Assembly: GCA_030867875.1 (NCBI GenBank)
Contig: JAOWCC010000577.1
Coordinates: forward strand, 91,121,740-91,185,739
Source of the DNA: Actinernus sp. WN-2022
Taxonomy: Eukaryota > Cnidaria > Anthozoa > Actiniaria > Actinernidae
Reading direction: 5' to 3'
Length of the DNA stretch: 64,000 nt
Below are positions 12,153 to 24,281 of this stretch, in pieces; the stretch's first letter is position 1; every line of letters begins with the position of its first letter. The position numbers were made by a program, and so were the translations under genes. The notes below the pieces were generated by a model. That model saw nothing but the letters and a program-made list of their open reading frames with translations, was not told the DNA's origin and ran no database searches.

Positions 12153-12654
12153 TTGTCGAGCTAATGGTGAGCCATGATATTTAGTGACTAAACATAGGAA
12201 CGGAGCTTAATTTATAGTAGTCGCTTTAGATATATTAAAGTTTTGTACGGTTTCAGTGTAGTTACTGTGTTCTCTGTCATAAACTTTAACCTTCTTATTA
12301 TGCCGCTAAAATATTAACTGACTGTAATTCATCGTTCGCTTTTCAGTGTTCTTGCCGTTCTTGCCGCCAGCTCGGCTCTTATTGAAAGCCGATAAATCTT
12401 CAATAAGATGTCGTTAATAGTTAACAGATTACCTGGACCGCTTACCATATATACATATCGGCGTAAGCCCCCTAGATGAGCTTATGTTTAAATAAATAAA
12501 TATGCACCGAAAAAACGGTATTTTTGATTGGGAATTCAATAGGAACAAACGGCATTCCACATGAAAGTTTCAGAAAGGAAGGTGTTATACTTGAAAGGAA
12601 GATGTTATACTTGATTAACAGCTTGTATGGAAATAACATACTGACATTATTTGC

Positions 12655-13140
12655 TCTAAAGTAAATAAGTGCTTGGGCCTGTTATCACCCATACGATCTT
12701 GCCTTACCCTTAAAGCAGCAAAGTGTGTTTATCTTAGTGCTGTTGAACCGATTTTAGCTATACGGATACTGCCTGGGGAGAACTGTCCGCCAGCTGTAGC
12801 AACAACTTGCAGCGGTTGCAAAACCGAGCTGCTCCGGTATCATTATTAGGCGTGATTCTTCTAGAGACGCTTTTAATATTTTACATTGGACTAACTTTGA
12901 AACAAATTGTAAAATACACAAATGTGTTCTTGTTTTTAAATGTTTACATAACCAAATTCCACCATACTTAGGTAATTATTTCACTAGAAATTCCGGCTTT
13001 CATATTGAGAAGAAAATCTGACCTCCATCTACCTACACTGAAACTTAGCGCTCCAGGTTTAGATTCATTCGTTGAGAAATCCAAACACCGTTTAGCAAGG
13101 AAGCCTCAGGATCAACTGATGATAATTGTTACTTTTAAAA
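12655..13140 (+). pseudogene. LINE C-terminal fragment, badly decayed
   Basis: Translating with two frame changes gives segments of the RT thumb and C-terminus of CR1/L2-like LINEs: KVNKCLGLLSPIRSCL, then LQRLQNRAAP, then LGNYFTRNSGFH and RRKSDLHLP. No long open frame remains. The call rests on these peptides being in the right order on one strand. Confidence 0.6.
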
Positions 13141-13268
13141 TTCTGCATGTATACCGTCAGAGCCGCTATTAGCCCCCCCTCCCCTGGGCTCCTGGCCCCC
13201 CTCTCAATTAAGCCCCCCTCTGCACGTACTTCATCTAGTTTCTGGCCCCTCCCCTCTCCTGATTAAGT

Positions 13269-13720
13269 AATGGTCCATATAAGAACTGTAGTGTCTTCGG
13301 CAAGGAATGTTAAAAGTGTTAAATTTCTATTATTCTTTCTCGTAATTTCATTGGTTGATACTAATAAATTCAATAGTAACCCATCGAAATAATGCATTTT
13401 CATTGGATATTATTTTGTGGTTTGAATTTATTTTTCATCAACTATGGTTTAATTTCGAAGAATATCGTGTGTGGGGAAAGTTCTCAAATTTGCGATTGAA
13501 AAATCCTTTGTTTTCTCGATATCCGATTGGCTGGATGGTGGCTTCTCTGCGTTTTCACAGAAAAAAGAGCCAATAGCATAACAAATACTTTATTTTCGAG
13601 ATGTAGTTTGGACTGTAATACATCCTAAAGCACTTAAGGCATATTCAAGCAAAATCGTATGTGGGGGAGGCTCATTGCCGCAGAACAATGGATTCTACTA
13701 CAGTTCTTATCTGGACCATT
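13269..13720. mobile_element. MITE K (452 bp)
   Basis: Ends AATGGTCCATATAAGAACTG and inverse (CAGTTCTTATCTGGACCATT). Confidence 0.75.
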
Positions 13721-13735
13721 ATAATATACTTAATT

Positions 13736-14094
13736 GGGACCTTTAGCAACCACGACGGCAACGTCTAGGACGACGGCATAAAACAATAGCCTTAATTACA
13801 AAATACAATGACTGCACGTGAAAATGCACGCACTCGCCTACCGTTTTCACCGTTCTCTGCAAAAACACAACGTGAAAACCCCAAATTGTACGTTTTAAAG
13901 ACAACGCGAACGTAAGAAAGTAAATCAAATCATTTTTCATTCGGCGTGAACGGAACTCTATAGTCATTATATTTTTCGAAAATCTGGTTGTGAAAAACAA
14001 TTCAAGGCGAACAAGGGAAATATATAGTAAACACCAAATTTTCGTCGTCCCGTCGTCACTGCCGTCGCCGTCCTGGTTAATTGCTAAAGGTCCC
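13736..14094. mobile_element. MITE L (359 bp)
   Basis: Ends GGGACCTTTAGCAA and inverse, with subterminal ACGACGGCAACG and CGTCGCCGTCCT. A Harbinger-like GGG start, but the 3-bp duplication is not clean. Confidence 0.75.
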
Positions 14095-14378
14095 TAATGA
14101 CAAGGACGAGATGGAATAAAACAAAGTGACACCCGTTTATTACAATCTTCCAACCTTATATGAGCATGCAATTTCGAAACCTTATCGAGTTCAGAAGAAC
14201 AACATTTGAGAGAGTTTCGTGTCTTTTTAGCTACTGGTATCCATGAAGTTTGATAAGTACCCCGCCCCCAGAGGGGGATTAAAAGAAATAAGCCTCATAG
14301 GGGCTTAATAGAGCTCATTACGGTACTTTAATATCTGAGGTTGATTGATATCAATATAAAGTGATATCAGAGATAACC

Positions 14379-14455
14379 GTAACAGAGATAACATTTCCAT
14401 TAGGACAGTTGTACATATGTAAGAACTGTCCTAATGGAAATGTTATCTCTGTTAC
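14379..14455. repeat. Near-perfect hairpin (77 bp)
   Basis: GTAACAGAGATAACATTTCC and the rest of the arm (about 33 bp) mirror each other around TTGTACATATGTAAG. Confidence 0.85.
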
Positions 14456-14524
14456 TGAGTGATCCTTTATATATAAAGGTAAAGGAACTTTATTTAATAA
14501 CATTTAAAAAACTGATAAATCGGC

Positions 14525-14705
14525 TTAAAGCCGACGGGGGGACCTATATACGATTTTACGTCCTTAGCCGAGAAAACGTGAAGGTGTTACCATTTGCAGT
14601 TCGAGATTGATATTGTTTCACAAAGGCACCGCCTTCGGTTGGTTCAGTTAGTGTTGGTCTGGCAGGGTTTGGACTCCCCGTGCACATGAGACCCGTACGG
14701 CGCTT
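14525..14705 (-). mobile_element. tRNA-derived SINE, family 1, degenerate
   Basis: On the minus strand, a B-box remnant (GTCCAAACCCTG) is followed by ACCAACACTAACTGA and the family tail (TTCTCGGCTAAGGACG). Confidence 0.7.
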
Positions 14706-16503
14706 AAAGGCGGATAAACTTACAAAAATAACTACTTAGATTAGCAGTGCATGCTTTCTAGATATACTGGAGAAAATGAGAGACAATTGTGATGTCAGAA
14801 TGGCAAAGATTCGGATGGGTGAAAATACTGCTTTTAAGAGAAATTTAGAGCAACTTGAGATCAGTTCACTGTAACCGAAATCAAGTTTCTAGCAGTAAGC
14901 TTTTGTAATCCAGTTAAATCTTTGCCATCCTGTATCGAAAAAAAATCAAAAGCATAGCTAGGACATTCACGTGGTATTTTTCTTCTATCTCAGGGTGTTA
15001 TTTTTATAGCTTGTTTTAAAGAAACTTGAAGGTGCAATTTGATTGATATGCAGCCCCTTTACCCACCTAGTAAACCGGGCCGATTGAGGTTACTTCAAAC
15101 TGTCAGTATAGCAGTCCCGTAGCTACTCTGCAGGCTAACTGGTAAATAAGAGGACATACTATCGTAAACTGGTTCTTTTTTTTACAACAAACTAAAAATA
15201 GTGAAGCGGGGAGGGCCTAGAAGACAACGGAAGATTGCGGAAGCAAAGTGATTCTAGCGCGCGCTATCACGCAATCAATCTTACGCGTGCTATCACGCAA
15301 TCAATCTCACGCGTGCTATCACGCAATCAATCTTACGCGTGCTATCACGCAATCAATCTCACGCGTGCTATCACGCAATCAATCTGCAATCAGCCAATCA
15401 GAAAACGAGAAACTGGGCAGTTGTTGTAGAAATGATTAAAAACATCTAATACCTGAAGAAGGCTGGTTTGGCCAGCCGAAATATTGTATTCAATTATTAT
15501 ATAATCAATATCTACTTCTTATTCATATTCAACAAAAGTTTCAGCTATATCTTTTTTTTCTTTTCTCTAGTCTAATAAACACGACCGAAACTTAGAGCTG
15601 AGAACGCGAGAAAAGCTTGAGAAATCACAAGTCACTTTTTGAGAAATGTCAAAGTCAACCTATACTATAGGACAGCACGAATTCTCGGGCATGCACGTAA
15701 ACAAATAAATATATCCCCATGCAGAGGAGAGACAAAAAAGTTTTGACGCCTGTCCCAGACTGTTCACTTTATATAGATACCAACCCCATCATCTTGTTTT
15801 ATTGACTCTCAAAATTCAGTGACATCAAATACTTTCTATTTACCTGTTGCAGAAATGGCGCTCCTTCCTCGTGCGGAAACTTCATTGCAGACAGCACCCG
15901 ATTCCGAAAAACTTGAATAAATTAAACCCGAAAGCAGCACAACTCGACCAGAGCACTTTATCGGCCAACCTTTATCTCGTGAATATACTTTATCACGTCC
16001 TGTGGCGATTTCCACTGCCGAGAGAGTAATTAAATTCTCAACGTAACCCCGCACACCTGATATCGGACGTGACAAACTAGCGCGCGGACTCGAGGCTCAC
16101 TTCAGCAGCACAGTGAAGAATCGAAGCTATAAAACAACTTAATGTACGTAACGAGACAACAACAACGCTTATTCCTGCCACTCTTGCCCGAAATGAAGTA
16201 CGTTTCACAGGCCTAAATAGTCGCTGAATAACTCTGATCTAGTTTTCCCATGATTACAAAGCGCACACACATCGAATGTCAGATAATGGGTATTCCTTGT
16301 CTGATAGTAGATTAATCTGTCCGATAATAGGATTGTCAAAAACGTTTCAGTTTTCAGTTTCAGTTTAAAAAATTGCCACTGTTTTTTTTATAAGATACAA
16401 TTTAGGTTAAGTTATCATACAGGAAGGAAAACATATATAAGGTATATTATATATACATCTATGCATCTCAGTATACATCTATGCATCTATACATACATAT
16501 ATA
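14706..16503. other. No gene recognised
   Basis: Contains the 26-bp tandem repeat at 15259-15385 and TA/ATACAT microsatellite at its right end. The rest is unassigned. Confidence 0.5.
15259..15385 (+). repeat. 26-bp tandem repeat, five copies
   Basis: CTATCACGCAATCAATCT recurs at 15264, 15290, 15316, 15342 and 15368 with alternating TTACGCGTG and TCACGCGTG linkers. The period of 26 rules out a coding repeat. Confidence 0.9.
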
Positions 16504-17594
16504 CAGCGAATTGCAAAAATTATGAGGTGTCCAGCATATCAACATATCGGGTGCATTGTGGGAACGATTTCCCGTTACTGTCCCGCACGGAGACCGATGC
16601 GACAATGGCTACGTATACGTACTGTTAATGTACATCTAAGTGTTTTGGATGTAGTAACTAAATGAAATTTTCCCAGTACTAAACAGCTTTTAAATGTCGT
16701 ATTTATTTTTAAAAGCATCATCCGGCAATAATCTCCGCAGTTATGAGCGCGTAGATGAGATATTTATTGTCGCGGTTCGTGACTAGCGCGCTGGCTAAAG
16801 TACTTGACGGAAATACATGTAAATAAAGCATTGCTTTCCCACTTTATCATCCGAGAAGGTTCAAATGTTATTGCTGATGTAAAAGCTTGTTTACTAAGGT
16901 TTTATTAGTTTTGAAAATACGTCGACACTGCAAACGAATACATTAGCATATTAGCGAAAATATGATAATTACAAAGCCTGTTAACGTTATAACGATCTAA
17001 TATCAAACCTTCCAATGAATCATGGTTTTCAAAATTCACAAATGACTTCATTTTTCGCATTGCTTACTATTTTTGGACAAATATTGCCATTGGATAAAAA
17101 AAAATGATTTAGAATTAAATAATTGCTTCCTAAGTCTAGAAATTCGTGCGTGCCTTGAAGCTCCTTCGTATGTTATTGTTTGTTGAACACGGCCCGATAT
17201 TGTAGGTAAAGGTTGGAAGGCTTTTCGTAAGAAGGACTTGAAATTGTCTGCACCTTAGATAATGAGGCTAATAATAGAAAAATATATTTTTATTTACTTC
17301 GTCTAGTACTCTGGGCTTGACGTTCCAAATAGCCAGCGCGCTAGTCACGAACCGCGACAATAATCTACGCGCTCATTATTGCCGGATGATACTTTTAAAA
17401 ATAAATACGACATTTAAAAGCTGTTTAGTACTGGTAAAATTTCGTTTAGTTACTACATCCAAAACCCTGAGATGTACATTAACAGTACATATACGTAGCC
17501 ATTGTCGCATCGGTCTCTGTGCGGGACAGTAACGGGAAATCATTTCCACAATGCACCCGATATGTTGGACACCTCATAATTTTGCAATTCGCTG
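16504..17594. mobile_element. Mariner-like foldback element 1 (1091 bp)
   Basis: Inverted arms of about 290 bp (16504-16797 and 17325-17594) end in CAGCGAATTGCAAAAATTAT, each next to TA. It is inserted in a TA/ACATAT microsatellite. The interior (16798-17324) has no transposase. Confidence 0.88.
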
Positions 17595-17652
17595 TACATA
17601 TATACATATATACATATATACATATATACATATATACATATATATACATATA

Positions 17653-17923
17653 CAGCAAAGTGCAAAAACTTTGAACCCCCTCACCAACTATATAACTATA
17701 TCGGGTGCATCATTGGAAGTTCTTTACATTGTAATTAGAAGCGTTAGCCGTGATCGTGTGAGTTGTAAATACACAGAGAAGATTTGTGTTGCCGTGTAGT
17801 ATATTCGAAGTTCAAGAAATCATCTAGGAGATACAGCAGTTTAACTGTTTAACGATTTACCCATAATGTACCCGATATAGTTATAATAGTTGGTGAGGGG
17901 GTCAAAGTTTTTGCACTTTGCTG
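17653..17923. mobile_element. Mariner-like MITE 2 (271 bp)
   Basis: Ends CAGCAAAGTGCAAAAACTTT and inverse, TA on both sides. An inner TATCGGGTGCAT motif is shared with element 1 (16504-17594), so the two are related. Confidence 0.88.
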
Positions 17924-17959
17924 TATATACATATATATACATATACATACATATACATA

Positions 17960-18113
17960 CAGTCAATCCCAAAAAGGTTGTCCAGCAGAACATAATATAA
18001 TACTTTAATATCCATTGTTTTGGCCTATTGATTTGGCCTAGACAATAGCCCAAAACAATGGATATTATAGTATTATATTATATTCTGGTGGACAACCTTT
18101 TGGGGATTGACTG
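17960..18113. mobile_element. Mariner-like MITE 3 (154 bp)
   Basis: Ends CAGTCAATCCCAAAAAGGTT and inverse, flanked by TA. Nearly a full palindrome. CAGT ends and a TA duplication fit Tc1/mariner. Confidence 0.88.
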
Positions 18114-20122
18114 TATATTATATATATATTATACGGATATCTTCAGTTGATGTTCAGGGAAAATAGTGAATTTCAAAAGTAATCAGGTTATGCAATCTTA
18201 GTCACAACTACTAAAGCTCACGAAGGAAGAAAAACATTGGCAATATAGCCCTCTTCGTTTTATATACAACTGGAAGCAATCAAAGTAAACTGTCCGATAA
18301 TAGGTTGCCTTATTACCTTTCTCACCGCCGTAGTTTCAATATTGCTATAAATACTGCTATGAACATATTAGTACTGATTTCAAGCATTTTTAACAACTAT
18401 TAAAATACGTCATAATCTCTATAAAATGGCGGACTAAAAATCTAACAGGAACAATGCCATTTGAAACAGCTCATCCCTATTAATCTTTTAAACGCTTTCT
18501 CTAATAACACAACTCGCAATGATATATATAAATATATTGTTGTGATTATTTTCAACTGATTCCTTAATGGTAATCTAGTATTGTATTACTATTGGTATTA
18601 CTCATCACGTTTGTGCCTTTCTCGTCGATCCTAAACGTTGGCTTAGAGAGGGCAGTAGAACCTCTGGCACCCAGGATAGTGTACTTGAAGTTTATTTCTA
18701 ATATCTCTTACTTTGCAGTCATAACGTTTTCAGATCAAATGACATGAGATCATACCCATCATGCTCACTCTCCAGACAATCCTATATCCTAAAACAGCAG
18801 CGGCTCATTAACAACCACTCAGGTCAGCACCCTTCTAGCTTCCTTCTCACTTCTTGTCAAGTGAACAAAGCAATACAAATAGTACATTCTATCAAAGAGT
18901 AAGCTAATATTGATTTAACTATACTGAAGAATAAGAACCTTACCTAGAAATTCAGGAGCCTTTGATTCTGTGTCGTCTATTGTCTAGATATGTGTAACCA
19001 TAAACCTTTCAACCCAAGTGCATCGGTGTTGCCTGGGGCCTTTTATGGGAATTAAGAAACATCTTTCTAATAGCCGAGTGATGACGCCAATCTAACGGAG
19101 ATCTAAAATGACCCCTGGGTACCAAGAATAAGAGATTAATAATTAATAATTCCTTAATTTGATTAGGTGGGGTTCACATTGAAGTCTTAATACATGGCGC
19201 ACTCACTGGCAAAATTAGTTTTGCTTAATCCGTAAAACCGGTCTGAAATGCTATACATGATAGATTGGACAACGATAATTAAACTGGTAGTCTTAAGAAA
19301 TATACATGTGATTGTATACATTCTACAAAAAATGAGAAGATTATATGACATTTTGCCTGTTTTTATTGTTGGTGCTGTATATGAATAACAGTACAGATAT
19401 GCCCAATCAATTATATTATACATAGCCTAGACAGGCACTTGGAAAGTGTATATATGTATAGCTGTAATAACAAGTCTACAAAATGAACTGCTCCAACCGC
19501 CTCCTTGTAAGTAGACAAAATTATAACCGTCTCCTATTGGCGTTATCATTAGAGAAATATATTATTTTATGAAATTGATCAAAGCAAAGTGGATAGAAAC
19601 TCTCGATGAAATTTAATAAAGAGAAGAGAATCGGTTCTGTTTAAATGAGACTATATCAGTATATTAAAATAACAATTCGTGATTCAGACTAGTAACCGAA
19701 ACGTTAATTTCTGCAGGCAAGGGCAGGAAGAAATATTTGTGCGGGAAACGTGCAAGATTTTTATCAAATTGAGCGTCACTCTAAAAAACGGTAAAAGCAA
19801 TTCGCTCAGTTTGGCGGTTAAAAAACGGGTCATTTTGAAACAGAAAGCTTAGTGAAAAACTGGTAAAGATTTGTTCACTACAGGAGTGTGTGGTTGGTTC
19901 GTTTCAAAGTCGATGTTCAAGTGTAAAAAAAAAAAAATACCGCTTAAAAAAATGTTGATCGAGAGATGTATTCATTTGCTAATAATATCAGCATGCAACG
20001 AGTTCTCGAATTTGATTGGCTGAGAATAGCTGTATTTATGCTAAACACCAGTTACCAGTGCCAAATCATGTTATGCCATGGTAGCCTCGGATTCTTTTGT
20101 TCTCCGAAGCACATTTAAACCA
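18114..20122. other. No gene recognised
   Basis: AT-rich, no exon with supporting splice sites, no clear repeats. Confidence 0.55.
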
Positions 20123-20242
20123 CTAATTTTCCCTCATGCGAGGGATATTTATAAATATGCATTGCATCGAAATTTCCCACCTGGAATTTTGGGACAATGC
20201 ATATTTATAAATTTCCCCTGCATGCGTAATGAGGGAAATTAG
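20123..20242. repeat. Palindrome (120 bp)
   Basis: CTAATTTTCCCTCATGCG mirrored by CGTAATGAGGGAAATTAG, with inner ATTTATAAATATGCATTG inverted. Low-complexity AT between. Confidence 0.8.
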
Positions 20243-20690
20243 AAGAGAATGCAGGCTGGAAGTAAGAGAGTCAAAAGCATAAACTCCTGCTCCCCTTTGG
20301 CACGACTAGCCCTGCGCTCCCGAGTGAAAAATACTGAATCCAAACTGACCTGTCTTCATTATACCCGTCAATGTAATCCATGTGGGATGAACTATTTCAA
20401 TCTGCGCGTTATTCTCTTTATTTCTCAAGCCCGCTTCTTCCATGTGGGATACTTAAAACCATAAACGTGCATGCTCTCTGAATATTTAGTCAACCGCATA
20501 ATTACATTGTATTTTAGTGTTATTCTTCTCAAAAACAACACGCTTGTCCCCAAGGGAAGCCAGGGTCGTTCAATCAATGGCGCTAAGTCAAGCATTAAAC
20601 AAAACGTTTTCGAAAGCAATCAACTGCGACGTCTTTAGACTAAACTTCTCAGAGATTTGTCCGTTCCTTGGCGATCATGGTATAACAAAC

Positions 20691-20838
20691 TTATACCATG
20701 GCATTTCGGGATATTAGTGATTTAAATTGCCCCTCGAGCCTCGGGAAGATTTGTAAAAGTCCCTCGGCCGCTTTTACAAATCTTCCCTCGGCTCAAGGGG
20801 CAATTTAAATCTCTAATACCCCTCATGCCATGGTATAA
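20691..20838. repeat. Palindrome (148 bp)
   Basis: TTATACCATGGCA mirrored by TGCCATGGTATAA. The arms continue through GATTTAAATTGCCCCT and GGAAGATTTGTAAAAG to apex TCCCTCGGCCGC. Confidence 0.85.
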
Positions 20839-21078
20839 CTAATAATAATACCTCAGATGTGAACAAAATATATCCAACCAGAACTCATGAATTGGATTGA
20901 CTGAGAGGCGGCGGTGTTTCAAAACTTTTGCAACAATGTAGAACAACAACAAAGAGAGATTTCCACATTTACAGCCGGGAGAAGTTGAAAAACTGAAGCA
21001 AAACCTTTGAATAGCATCACGACAAAAAGCACAAATACGCAGATGAATATTATTAACAAGTAATCATATGGCTCTCTC

Positions 21079-21214
21079 GTGCAATTCTGGATTAATATAT
21101 GTTAACTGAACTCGTAAGATTTTTCAAAGAGCTCAAATTGCATTCGCCCTACGGGTTGATGCAATTTTGATATTCTTTGAAAAACTTACTCGTTCAGTTA
21201 AACCCGAATTGCAC
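21079..21214. repeat. Palindrome (136 bp)
   Basis: GTGCAATTCTGG is mirrored loosely by CCCGAATTGCAC, with inner TTAACTGAACTCGTAAG and CTTACTCGTTCAGTTAA. Apex GCCCTACGGG. Confidence 0.75.
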
Positions 21215-22154
21215 TTCAATCCAAATGATGACTTATACAAATACTGCTGATAAGAAGTATTAACAGAGGCGGGTAAAATTACTCTACAGGAACATATCCG
21301 AAAGTCAGAACTACATCGAAATACTACAGATCGATCTTCAACTTCCGAAATGTAGACTGTAGTAGCCTCTTTTTAGTACATCATTTGGGAATTATTGTTT
21401 TTGTTTGATAACGTAAACAACATTATTCTTTTTTCGGACTGACTGTAGCCAGAATATGTCCGAAAACTACGCGTCCAAAGTGTTTCTCTTTTAAACGAGG
21501 CATATATGCAATTTTTACATATTAACAATACAATAATAATATATCTATAAGTACAGCATCGGACATTTAACTGGCATGAATTGAAATGCACCAATTGAAA
21601 TGCACCGCCACCCCCCCCCCCCCTCCCCCTCCCTCCCCAGTTTTCTTTTGCTTGGATACTGACCTACAGACAGAATACTAGACTTCATTTTTTACAGTTA
21701 TGAAATCGGTATACACTGACAATTGTTTGGGGAGTATAACTGCAGAATGCCCTGCCACTTCAGGAATATAATAATTCATTTTCCATTGTTTTCGTATAAA
21801 GCTTACCCAACCATTTTAACAAACCCTAACCACACATTCCTAACGTGGCAGGATATTCTGCAGTTTAATATACATCAAGCCTGTTCATTTGGCAAGGAAT
21901 TAAAGCTAAAGCCGCTAAAGTCACAAAGGCCACGCTGATAAATGGTCGTTATAACTCCTTTCGTACGGATTTGGTGAATTAATCAAAGGCATGATTCTCG
22001 ATCTCATATATGGCCGGGTCAAACTATCAATAACTTCATTCTTGTTCAACAAGGCACGTATTTATATCGGGTTTATATCGTTCCGCTGATAAACCGAAGC
22101 CACAGACTGACCAACTATAACCAAGCTACTCCATAACTACGTTGATTTTGTAAG
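21215..22154. other. No gene recognised
   Basis: A C-homopolymer tract at about 21609-21640. Otherwise nothing identifiable. Confidence 0.55.
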
Positions 22155-22162
22155 GTTTAGTC

Positions 22163-22751
22163 CCGGGGGGGGGGGGGGGGTACTCCTGTTTGTGACGTAT
22201 TATGTATGTGCCGCCCGGGTGGGTCAGGGTTTTGAGCTCCGTTTGGGCAGGTAGGGTCAGGGTTTTGGCCTGATTTGGGCAGATCAGGGTCAGGATTTGA
22301 GTATAATTTGGGTGCAGTCAGGGTCGGGGTTCAGTATTTTTTAGGCAGTTAGGTGTTTTTTTAGCTACTATGTAAAAAAAAAGACATTCTGTTGCCGCAT
22401 ATATTTTGATCGCCTGCCCACATGCAAGCACTGAGGTTACCGTACTTCAGTACTTATCTATGTACTACATCTGCTGATTTGTTTACCCAATGCCACGTCC
22501 CGACTTGAAATGTTCCGTATTTTGCATGCAATCCCGGTACGCGGTATACCGGCCGGGATATATATCCGACCTTGTTTTGAAAACAATTTAAAGAAGTGGC
22601 ATTCAGAGGTTTTTTTCCCCCAAAAGGGGGCAATCAGGGTTTTGGAGCTCGGATTGGGTCAAACAGGGTCAGGGTTTGAGCCTCTTGGCCTCACATACAT
22701 ACCCATTTTTCATGTAAGTACCCCCCCCCCCCCCCCCCCCCCCCCCCGGGG
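22163..22751. mobile_element. DNA element with G/C-homopolymer ends and 8-bp target duplication
   Basis: Flanked by GTTTAGTC at 22155-22162 and 22752-22759. The left end is CCGGGG with a run of about 15 G then TACT, and the right end is AGTA with a run of nearly 30 C then GGGG. Subterminal parts repeat GGGTCAGGGTTTTG. 589 bp, non-coding. Length of the runs is read from the sequence and is prone to sequencing error. Confidence 0.75.
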
Positions 22752-23221
22752 GTTTAGTCTCGATTTTGGGCTAACGTTGACGTATATATGGAAACCAAGT
22801 GGTCAACACAGCTTCTACTGATAGTACAACTTTTATCGACGCCGGATTGAAATGGATAATCTGCACGGATTACTGGGGCATATAAGGCTTCTCTCTGGCA
22901 AAGCTAGAGATTAGATTCCACTCAAACGGAGCACTACTACTTGAGGCTCCTCTGGAGTGAGAAGAAACCTGGAAACTATTAAAGGGGCATTCCAGTCAGA
23001 AGAGTTTTTGGAGGATGTATGTTATCACGATAGCTTCGATGACAGAAGGTTATGGATTCGCAATCCATAAAATCCCAGCATTTTTTCTCTCTACGTTTTC
23101 TCTCTTCTGTTTACCTGTGAACCCTAGCCCTAAACCCTCGTCGTTTACCTGGGAACTTGTTTTCGAATAAGTGGTAAGTGTTATGGTTCGGGTTAGGATT
23201 TGTGTTAGAAAAAACCTTTGA

Positions 23222-23312
23222 AAACCTTTGAATTTCTAACGGGACCTGGAACAACCCGGCATTTCGGCTGATCAAAGCCAGGACCCGGTTAATCCACAGT
23301 TAGATTGGGATT
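23222..23312 (-). mobile_element. SINE family 2, 3' fragment
   Basis: Minus-strand tail (CCGGGTCCTGGCTTTGATCA, GTTCCAGGTCCCGTTAGAA). 5'-truncated. Confidence 0.7.
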
Positions 23313-23432
23313 TTTTTTATGACATTCGAACACAAGGTCATGCACGCGCGGGAGAAGAAACAGAGGACTCTCGAAGTCCCTTACAAGGTTTGCCTCCACG
23401 CGAGCACCGGTCAATGAAGGTGGTAAACGTAG

Positions 23433-23436
<4 letters not shown>

Positions 23437-23482
<46 letters not shown>
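23437..23482. repeat. TA microsatellite
   Basis: Unbroken (AT)n of about 23 units. Confidence 0.95.
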
Positions 23483-23487
<5 letters not shown>

Positions 23488-23568
23488 AGTAATATAGACA
23501 AATAATGAAAAAATGAATGGACTGAACGATAAGGGATAAAGAAGCTACAATACAATCTATTTAATCTG

Positions 23569-24060
23569 TTAGAGCGTAAAACCTAGAACAGCTATATATA
23601 ACTTCCAGTGATAAAAGAAACGCAAGCACTTATCAAAGCATAAGAGCAGCAGCTTAACATTTACAGACGGATGATAATTAGGACGACGACAAAGCGGACA
23701 GATAAAGCGCCAGGTTCGAATGTTGTCGACGTCAAAAGTGGATAGAAGTCTGTTGGAGAGTAAAGTTTTAAGACGCGTCTTAAAGGCAGCAGTATATTCT
23801 GAAGCACGGACAGTTAGAGGTAGGGAATTCCAAAGAGGACAGATACGCACAAAAAAGAGTCACGGAACGTATAGAAGTACGGGCTGGATGGAGACTGATA
23901 GATCCTAGGACTCGTAGAGGCTCGTCTGCGTGGCTAGAGCTAGAGAAGTGCAGAATCTCGCAAAATCTCGCCTTTAGTACAACGGAAGAGAAATAAAACT
24001 GATCAAGATATTCGAGAAAGAAGGAGAGAGGGAGGAAATTAAGACTCTTAATGAATGAGC
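23569..24060 (-). pseudogene. LINE 3' fragment
   Basis: A minus-strand 93-codon frame starts RICPLWNSLPLTVR, the LWNSLP motif that ends many CR1/L2-like LINE proteins, then RLKTLLSNRL. Shifted frames upstream to about 24060 look like the preceding C-terminal segment. It is 5'-truncated and broken. Its relation to the LINEs at 12655 and 30477 is unclear. Confidence 0.6.
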
Positions 24061-24105
24061 TTTGATTTATAATCTAGTTCAAGACCGCGCAAAATGACGC
24101 GACGA

Positions 24106-24143
24106 TTTGCCGTCTATTGAGCGATTCCGATCCTATCATTAGT
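24106..24143 (+). repeat. 38-bp dispersed repeat, copy 1
   Basis: TTTGCCGTCTATTGAGCGAT, then a further 18 bp, recurs at 47128-47165 with two differences. No element boundaries seen. Confidence 0.7.
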
Positions 24144-24164
24144 TCATTTATTGAAAGGAGGATG

Positions 24165-24281
24165 TTCACATCTCCGGTACGCAAAAACCAACACGCTAAA
24201 TTCCAATTCGACCTGTGGATTAGCCGGGACCTGGCTTTCATCAGCCCCCATGGTTGTTTCAGGTCTCGTTAGAAATTCAGA
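24165..24281 (+). mobile_element. SINE family 2, 3' fragment
   Basis: The tail half of the family (CTGTGGATTAGCCGGGACC, GGTTGTTTCAGGTCTCG). 5'-truncated. Confidence 0.75.

Noticed and set aside
15259..15385. Regular repeats resembling a CRISPR array
   Set aside because: Units are directly contiguous without unique spacers and the DNA is eukaryotic; a simple 26-bp tandem repeat.
22510..22821. A 103-codon frame with a proline run
   Set aside because: The prolines are the C-homopolymer at the end of the 22163-22751 element.
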